A stretch of 64,000 nucleotides of DNA from Nocardia flavorosea (GTDB lineage Bacteria > Actinomycetota > Actinomycetes > Mycobacteriales > Mycobacteriaceae): contig NZ_JADLQL010000003.1 of assembly GCF_015477805.1 (NCBI RefSeq), positions 124,001 through 188,000 of the forward strand, given 5' to 3'. The notes beneath the pieces were generated by a model that was not told where the DNA came from, made no database searches, and saw only the letters and a program-made list of their open reading frames with translations. How positions within the stretch are numbered: position 1 is the stretch's first letter; every line of letters begins with the position of its first letter. Made by a program: the position numbers and the translations under genes. Below are positions 57,687 to 64,000 of this stretch, one piece after another.

Positions 57687-57734
57687 GAGAACGGGCCGTT
57701 CACACTCTGCGCGGAATGTGAACGGCCCGTTCTC
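57687..57734. terminator. Bidirectional terminator between groL and sigK, embedded in the sigK 3' end
   Basis: A perfect 18-bp stem (GAGAACGGGCCGTTCACA / TGTGAACGGCCCGTTCTC) with a 12-nt loop. It starts 45 bp after groL. Its right arm and loop (57700-57734) are also the last codons of sigK, so sigK's own coding end forms half of the hairpin. Confidence 0.9.
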
Positions 57735-58314
57735 GTATCGGCCGCCGGTCGCCGAGGGGCGGGGCGGCCGCCATACTCTTCTTCAATCTGAGCAACCCGT
57801 CTCTGATCCGGGATTTGACGGTCGGCAGGCCGATCTCGAGCTGCCGGGCGACCTCCGCGTAGGTGCGGCCGTCGTAGTAGGCCAGGGATATCGCCTCGCG
57901 CTGGTTGTCGGTGAGGCTACGCAGGCCGACCACCACGGCTTGATGGTCGAGTTTACGTTCGACCTCCTCGATGACCTGGTCGTAATCGTGCCCGAGCACC
58001 CGGGCGCCGTAGGCGATTTCCCGCTGGGTATGCGCCTGTTCGGCCCGCACCCGGTCGACCGCGCGGCGATGGGCCAGCGTCATCAGCCAGGTCACCGCCG
58101 AACCACGGGCCGGATCGAAACTCGCCGCGGTACGCCAGGTCTGCAGATAGACCTCCTGCGTGGTCTCCTCGGCGAACCCCGAATCCTGTAGGACACGCAA
58201 CACCAGACCGAAGACCCGCGTGCGGGTCCGATCGTAGAGTTCGGCGAAAGCCTCGGCATCCGAATGGCCACAGCGCTGCAGCAGCGCTGAGAGCTCGATA
58301 CTCTCCTGTGTCAT
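57700..58314 (-). CDS. sigK: ECF RNA polymerase sigma factor SigK-like
   Basis: A 204-aa ECF sigma factor. Region 2 reads AFAELYDRTRTRVFGLVLRVL...ETTQEVYLQTWRTAASFDPARGSAVTWLMTLAHRRAVDRVR (about 21-93). Region 4 reads LTDNQREAISLAYYDGRTYAEVARQLEIGLPTVKSRIRDGLLRLK (about 134-178). It closely follows the mycobacterial SigK pattern. SigK is normally paired with the membrane anti-sigma RskA, but no anti-sigma gene is adjacent here (groL on one side, whiB3 on the other), so control must come from elsewhere or differ. The ribosome binding site is weak. The final codons form part of the groL/sigK terminator. Confidence 0.88.
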   Translation of the reverse strand: MTQESIELSALLQRCGHSDAEAFAELYDRTRTRVFGLVLRVLQDSGFAEETTQEVYLQTWRTAASFDPARGSAVTWLMTLAHRRAVDRVRAEQAHTQREIAYGARVLGHDYDQVIEEVERKLDHQAVVVGLRSLTDNQREAISLAYYDGRTYAEVARQLEIGLPTVKSRIRDGLLRLKKSMAAAPPLGDRRPIRERAVHIPRRV

Positions 58315-58457
58315 CGGTCATAACAATAACCCCACGCTATGACCGAGACCGTATGTGGCCCCGCATAAGCGACGGTGTCGCGCCCGCGGGGAAAGCCGCC
58401 GTGGTCCGCCGGATCGTGCCGAAACGGGCCCTGCCACGGCAGATGCCGGAGAAGCGG

Positions 58458-58751
58458 CTAAACCGCCATCCGGCGCCGGTTGCGGCGCGCGTGCATTTCG
58501 CGTTCGGTTTCCGACATCCCGCCCCAGATTCCGTAGGGCTCACTGACCTTCAGCGCGTGCGAGCGGCACTGCATGAGAACCGGGCAGGTGCGGCAGATTT
58601 CCTTGGCGCGCAGCTCGCGGGCTGCCCGTGCCCGGCCGCGCTCTCCGTCGGGGTGGAAGAAGACCGCCGAGTCCACACCCCGGCAGGATCCGCGCATCTG
58701 CCAGTCCCAGACATCGGCGTTCGGTCCGGGAAGGTGGGTGGGCATGGGCAT
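58458..58751 (-). CDS. whiB3: WhiB-family iron-sulfur redox regulator (WhiB3-like)
   Basis: A 97-aa WhiB protein. It has four cluster cysteines, Cys23, Cys53, Cys56 and Cys62 (CRGVDS, CRTCPVLMQC). The G[VI]WGG turn is GIWGG (74-78) and the C-terminus is basic and DNA-binding (RRNRRRMAV). The start LPGPNADVWDWQ and the FFHPDGERGRAR block are almost those of M. tuberculosis WhiB3, a [4Fe-4S] sensor of O2/NO and redox state that binds the primary sigma factor. The ATG at 58751 is 8 nt behind AGGAG. Gene order (groEL1 - whiB3 - Rv3415c-like - sigD) is also as in mycobacteria. Confidence 0.93.
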   Translation of the reverse strand: MPMPTHLPGPNADVWDWQMRGSCRGVDSAVFFHPDGERGRARAARELRAKEICRTCPVLMQCRSHALKVSEPYGIWGGMSETEREMHARRNRRRMAV

Positions 58752-59384
58752 GGGTTGAACTCCTCGTAGACGCGAGCTCGTCGGCATTGTCGAGCGAGTG
58801 ATGGGTCAACTTCTCAGGTGGTGCCCGGCGTCCCGTGTGAACGCGCGGACCGTAGGCAGCCCGGGCGATTTTTCGCCCGGCGCCGTGCGTGGCGATGAGC
58901 TACGTTAGGGGTAACGGGGAAATTCCGTCAACAGTTCGGCGCGCTGATTTGTCGAATATTTTGCGGCTTGAATTTAACCCACCCGGCTGTTTACTTCCGC
59001 TAATCTTCCGGCGATACTGTGTGGTTACCCCGGCTTCCGTGACCGGTTCTGTCCCTGCTGGTCTGCGTTTTCGCAGGTGACGATCCGGGGTTGCGGCGGC
59101 ACGAACGGTCCGGACCGGAATGCCTACACCATCCGGGCGCGGATCCGGGCCGGAATCGCTGATCTCGGTACGATTACAGATGGCGACCGGGCGGCGTCCA
59201 GGTTAATTAAGCGAAACGTTGCGGAATTCGATGCGTATCTGCTCATGGATTGATGGGCGGAGTTTAACCTGATCGAAACGCGGGCCATTCGATTAATGCT
59301 GAAAGATTGCTGAAACGGTCGCCCCGGTTCCGCCCGGCCGATTCACCGGCTGCCGAACCGGCCGGGTCTCGGTACAGTGCACCG
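58752..59384. other. 633-bp intergenic region between whiB3 and the Rv3415c-like gene
   Basis: It is clearly less GC-rich than the rest (58900-59310, with TTAATTAA at 59202 and several TTAACC/TTAAT tracts) and should contain the divergent promoters of whiB3 and the downstream gene. WhiB genes typically have long leaders. I see no supported coding frame. Confidence 0.55.
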
Positions 59385-60497
59385 GTGTCCGCCCCGCTTC
59401 TCCCCTTCGAAACCTGTGCACCCGGGCTCGCCGGCTTCGCATTCGGTTCCCGGCGGTATCGGTCCGCTGCCGAGTTGCCAGAGGCGGGTAGCGGCGTCGA
59501 AATGTGGTGGCGAGCCGTGGCGTTGGGTGGTGCGGGCCACTATGCGGCCGCCCGTATCGCATTGCGGCGGCTGCGGGCGGGTACCAGCGAGCCGGTGTTG
59601 CTTTCGCTCGCCGCATCCACCGAGGGATCGTTACGGCGTCAACTCGGCTGGCATGCGCGGGCCGCGCACGACGACGGTTACGCCGCCGCATTGGTGTTGC
59701 CGCGACTGGCCGGGGTCGATGCTTCCGGATATCGGCATCCGGAACGCATCGATCCGAACGCTGGGGGGCATCCGCTGTCGGGCCGGTTCGACAACGCGGC
59801 CGTTGTGGTCGGCGCGGATTCGCCGAGCGGTACGGGCGGGACGGATGCCGCGGGCGTCGCCGGCGGCGCGGACGCGGCAGGTGTCGATGCGGTGGCGGGT
59901 TACTACCGCTTTCCCGACCTGGTCGATGCCGCTGCCGACGCTCTGACCGGCCTCGCCGCCGATGCGCTGGGTACCGGCCGGCTCGCGCTCGCCACCAGGT
60001 TGCTGGACCGCTGCGGCGCGCTGCTGGACGCCGAGCGTCCGGCCGGCTCTGGTGGCGACGGCGCCACACAGGGGCCGGCCGGACGGGCGGTGGTCGATCG
60101 CTCCCGTGCGTTGGTCCGGTTGCACTGGGTCCGTGCCGAAACCGCGCTGGCCGGCGGCCGGGCCGATGAGGCCCTGGCCGCGGCGGAGTTCGCGCTGTCC
60201 CGGGCCGAGCGTGGTCCCTCGATTCGCCACCGGGTGAAATCGCGGCTGCTGGTCGCCGCGGCAGCCGCAGTGACCGGCGATACCGGGCGGGCCGCCGAAC
60301 TCGCCACCGTGGTCGAGGAACAGTGCCGGGAATCGGGCCTGGTGCCGCTGCGCTGGGCCGGCGCCATGTTGCGAACCGGTCTCCCTTCGCCCGGCCCGGA
60401 CTCGGCCGCCGGACACGCCTCCGCGACGGCCGACGCAGAGGCGTGTCGAGCGCTCATTGCCAGGCGTGGCGGGCTATTTCGCGGCAGCGGACGGTAA
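59385..60497 (+). CDS. Helical-repeat (TPR-like) protein upstream of sigD (Rv3415c-like)
   Basis: A 370-aa protein rich in Ala, Leu and Arg with paired-helix repeats: ALGGAGHYAAARIALRRL (about 47-64), LGTGRLALATRLLDRCGALL (about 200-220) and GGRADEALAAAEFALSRAE (about 262-282). Spacing is near 34 residues, as in TPR repeats. An Ala/Gly/Asp-rich insert (about 140-170) is disordered. M. tuberculosis has the hypothetical gene Rv3415c at the same place between whiB3 and sigD. The start is GTG at 59385, before the conserved LLPFETCAPGL; a TTG at 59307 is an alternative. The function is unknown. Confidence 0.72.
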   Translation: MSAPLLPFETCAPGLAGFAFGSRRYRSAAELPEAGSGVEMWWRAVALGGAGHYAAARIALRRLRAGTSEPVLLSLAASTEGSLRRQLGWHARAAHDDGYAAALVLPRLAGVDASGYRHPERIDPNAGGHPLSGRFDNAAVVVGADSPSGTGGTDAAGVAGGADAAGVDAVAGYYRFPDLVDAAADALTGLAADALGTGRLALATRLLDRCGALLDAERPAGSGGDGATQGPAGRAVVDRSRALVRLHWVRAETALAGGRADEALAAAEFALSRAERGPSIRHRVKSRLLVAAAAAVTGDTGRAAELATVVEEQCRESGLVPLRWAGAMLRTGLPSPGPDSAAGHASATADAEACRALIARRGGLFRGSGR

Positions 60498-60624
60498 CCC
60501 GGGTTCTACCGTCTCGACCCGGACGGGCAGCCGTGTCCTATTGTTGATCCCGTTCCGCTGGACCGGCGGAAGCACAGGTCGTCACCGGCCGTGCCACTTT
60601 GTAACGCCAGGAAATCCGCTGACG

Positions 60625-61203
60625 ATGACGCACACGGGCGAAGAGTTGGATCGCGCCGTCGCCGCTGCCGCGCAGGGCGACAGGTCCGCTCTAGCTCAGG
60701 TACTGGAGATGGTCCGTCCGCTGGTGATGCGATATTGCCGCGCACGGATCGGTGCCGCGGAGCGTGGACAACTCTCCGCGGACGACGTCGCGCAGGAGGT
60801 CTGTCTAGCGGTCATGACCGCCCTACCCAGGTATCAGGACCAGGGGCGGCCGTTCATGGCCTTCGTATACGGAATCGCTTCGCACAAGGTCGCCGACGCC
60901 CATCGCAACGCCTCCCGTAACAAGGCGGAGGCGATGGCCGAAGTACCAGATGTCATATCCACCGACCACGGACCGGAGCAGCGAGCTCTCGAATCGGAAA
61001 CCAGCCGGCAGATGAACAAGCTGCTGGCCACGTTGCCGGAGAAACATCGGGAGATCTTGGTCCTGCGACTGGTCATGGGTTTGTCAGCGGAGGAAACCGC
61101 AACCGCCGTGGGCAGTACGGCGGGAGCGATACGGGTCGCCCAGCACAGGGCGCTCGCAAAACTGAAGGCACAAGTGGCGAGGGCAGGTGAAATGTATGGC
61201 TAG
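60625..61203 (+). CDS. sigD: ECF RNA polymerase sigma factor SigD
   Basis: A 192-aa ECF sigma factor. Region 2 reads LVMRYCRARIG...DDVAQEVCLAVMTALPRYQDQGRPFMAFVYGIASHKVADAHR (about 32-92). Region 4 reads LLATLPEKHREILVLRLVMGLSAEETATAVGSTAGAIRVAQHRALAKLK (about 135-183). It follows M. tuberculosis SigD closely. In mycobacteria SigD is tied to the stringent response and lipid/cell-wall genes. AGGA precedes the ATG. The rsdA start lies inside its end, an overlap of 8 nt, coupling sigma and anti-sigma synthesis. Confidence 0.95.
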   Translation: MTHTGEELDRAVAAAAQGDRSALAQVLEMVRPLVMRYCRARIGAAERGQLSADDVAQEVCLAVMTALPRYQDQGRPFMAFVYGIASHKVADAHRNASRNKAEAMAEVPDVISTDHGPEQRALESETSRQMNKLLATLPEKHREILVLRLVMGLSAEETATAVGSTAGAIRVAQHRALAKLKAQVARAGEMYG

Positions 61204-62359
61204 GGATGGCGGGCGCGGTCGGGGCGACAAGTGGGCGCGGCGCGTATCGCGGAACACCGATCCCTACGCCGAGGGCTCCGGTGCCGGGTCCGAACCGGTC
61301 GATATCGGCGCGGTCCGTCGTGATGACGAACTGATCGACGCTATCGCCCGGGGCGGGCCCGTACCCACCGAGAGCACCGAGGAACTCCAGCTGGCGACAT
61401 TGCTGGCGGATTGGCGGGCCGAAATCGTGGCGCCGCCGCTACCGGACGCACCCGATCTCGATACCGTCGTCGCGGCGGTCAACCAGGAGATCGGTGCCCG
61501 GCAGGCGCGGGTCGGTGCGCAATCCGGCGGGCGGCTACGGCTGCTTCGCCCGATAGCCACCACAGCGGCCGCGCTGGCCCTGGTGTTCGGTGGGCTTTCG
61601 GTGTTCTCGTACCAGGCCGAACCCGGCGATGCGCTGTGGCGCGTCAAAGAGGTGGTGTTCAGCGAACAGGCACAGAGCACCGTCGTGCAATACGCCGACG
61701 ACAATCTGGCCGCCGCGCAGGAGCTGCTCGACGAAGACAAACCGGATCAGGCCAAGGCCCGGCTGGAGCAGGCTTCGGCCAATGCCTCCCAGATCGACGA
61801 TCCGGTCAAACGCAACGAACTCGTGGCCCGCTGGCGCGAGCTGGTCGACAAGGTCGGCAAGGTCGCTCCGGGGATCGCCGCGGAGCTCGAGGAGAAGGCT
61901 CCCGCACCGGATCCGGAAGCGCCGGTGAAGCCGGTCCCGCCCGGTGGCACCTCCGAGCGTCCCGGTGCCACGGTGACCACCGTGCCCGCACCGGGGCAGC
62001 AGCTCCCGATGCAGGCGCCCGGCCCGGGGGGCGACCGGCCGACCGCGCCGGATGTCACCGCGCCGATCCTGCCGTCGCCGGAACGGCCCGCACCGGATGC
62101 CGGCGACCCGGACACATCGGTGCCGGATACCCAGGCACCGGATATTGCACCGGATGACACCACCGCCCCGAACACCCCTGTTCCGACCACTCCGGACGGA
62201 CCAGGGGTCGATTCGGTGGAGCCGACCACCCAGATCCCGCCATCCACGATCAGCTCTCCCGGCCCGGCCGAACCGTCCGTACCGGAGGTTCCGACGGTCC
62301 CGGAGACCGGACTGCCGTCAGTTCCGACGACGATCGTTCCCGGCGGGCCCACCAGCTGA
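61196..62359 (+). CDS. rsdA: Anti-sigma-D factor RsdA
   Basis: A 387-aa membrane anti-sigma factor. The cytoplasmic N-terminus carries the SigD-binding DPYAEGSG..DIGAVRRDDELIDAIARGG (about 26-55). A transmembrane helix (IATTAAALALVFGGLSVF) spans about 121-139. An extracytoplasmic helical domain (DALWRVKEVVFSEQA...QAKARLEQASANASQ, about 147-200) and about 170 Pro/Thr/Asp-rich residues follow. It should hold SigD at the membrane until degraded by regulated proteolysis. AGGTGA precedes the ATG, and the gene overlaps sigD. A strong terminator follows. Confidence 0.92.
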   Translation: MARDGGRGRGDKWARRVSRNTDPYAEGSGAGSEPVDIGAVRRDDELIDAIARGGPVPTESTEELQLATLLADWRAEIVAPPLPDAPDLDTVVAAVNQEIGARQARVGAQSGGRLRLLRPIATTAAALALVFGGLSVFSYQAEPGDALWRVKEVVFSEQAQSTVVQYADDNLAAAQELLDEDKPDQAKARLEQASANASQIDDPVKRNELVARWRELVDKVGKVAPGIAAELEEKAPAPDPEAPVKPVPPGGTSERPGATVTTVPAPGQQLPMQAPGPGGDRPTAPDVTAPILPSPERPAPDAGDPDTSVPDTQAPDIAPDDTTAPNTPVPTTPDGPGVDSVEPTTQIPPSTISSPGPAEPSVPEVPTVPETGLPSVPTTIVPGGPTS

Positions 62360-62414
62360 CCGGAACCCGCTCGCGTGCCGCGACCGATCGGCGAGTCGCG
62401 AATCGAATACCAGT

Positions 62415-62455
62415 AGCCCTGTGGCCGTCCACCCGAGGTGGACGGCCACAGGGCT
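62415..62455. terminator. Bidirectional terminator between rsdA and the DUF5319 gene
   Basis: A perfect 19-bp stem (AGCCCTGTGGCCGTCCACC / GGTGGACGGCCACAGGGCT) with a 3-nt loop lies between convergent genes. Confidence 0.93.
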
Positions 62456-62578
62456 GTAAGGGTGCTGCCGCGGTTGTGCGTTACGACCTCGGTGCGGATA
62501 CGCGAAAACGATCGGCCGTCGTATGGCGGTCGATCGTGCCGGATACAACCGGCGGCTCCGACTCGGCTGTCGAAGGAA

Positions 62579-64000
<1,422 letters not shown>

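Overview
The window is high-GC actinobacterial chromosome, most likely Nocardia or a close relative in the Mycobacteriales. Three things point there. The gene order follows Mycobacterium tuberculosis: prs-glmU-tRNA-Gln-TetR-mfd-mazG on the left; rplM-rpsI-glmM ... glmS ... nnr ... alr-tsaEBD-groES-groL1 ... whiB3-(Rv3415c-like)-sigD-rsdA-DUF5319-guaB on the right. The gene families are mycolata-typical (WhiB3, RsdA, an Rv1747-like FHA-ABC protein, nocardial lipoproteins, Pro/Gln-rich DUF4190-type proteins). GTG starts and 4-bp GTGA/ATGA overlaps are frequent. Nearly all of the sequence is coding and no transposase, integrase, CRISPR array or rRNA was seen.

Layout. 1-6.5 kb: tail of a CHAT-domain protein, a divergent MDR oxidoreductase/HxlR pair, a 72-bp tandem repeat, VOC protein, RNase Z, and a repetitive membrane protein. 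6.7-16.9 kb: prs-glmU, an S1 protease, tRNA-Gln, two TetR regulators, mfd-mazG. 17.3-19.1 kb: secreted protein, TerD, PPOX-like protein. 19.3-25.5 kb: a tightly overlapped five-gene operon for an L-2,3-diaminopropionate (Dap)-derived small molecule. 25.8-35.7 kb: lipoprotein, FHA/zinc-ribbon protein, zinc-metallopeptidase lipoprotein, FHA-FHA-ABC exporter, and a degenerate actin/Hsp70-like protein. 35.8-43.8 kb: rplM-rpsI and glmM, then an accessory segment with a PspC protein, two proteins with Asp-rich DxDGDG-type motifs and a type VII secretion-like substrate trio, then a Uma2-like remnant and a hydrolase-fold protein lacking its serine. 43.8-53.1 kb: glmS, a cupredoxin lipoprotein, nnr, and alr-hydrolase-tsaE-tsaB-rimI-tsaD. 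53.5-64 kb: Hsp70-like membrane protein, CIRCE-groES-groL, sigK, whiB3, Rv3415c-like gene, sigD-rsdA, DUF5319 gene, and the start of guaB.

How genes work together. GlmS, GlmM and GlmU are all present, making UDP-GlcNAc for peptidoglycan; Alr supplies D-alanine. TsaE/TsaB/TsaD form the t6A tRNA modification machinery. SigD/RsdA is a sigma/anti-sigma pair. The most novel unit is the 19.3-25.5 kb operon. It has SbnA-like and SbnB-like enzymes (Dap from phosphoserine and glutamate), a fold-III PLP decarboxylase (SbnH class), a VioC-type Fe(II)/2-oxoglutarate oxygenase and a MATE exporter, with no NRPS or NIS synthetase. A promoter with a 17-bp spacer sits directly under a partial match to an IdeR/DmdR iron box, and a second, better iron-box-like sequence lies about 100 bp further upstream. 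I infer an iron-controlled, exported Dap-derived amine or aminocarboxylate, possibly a metallophore; this is a hypothesis.
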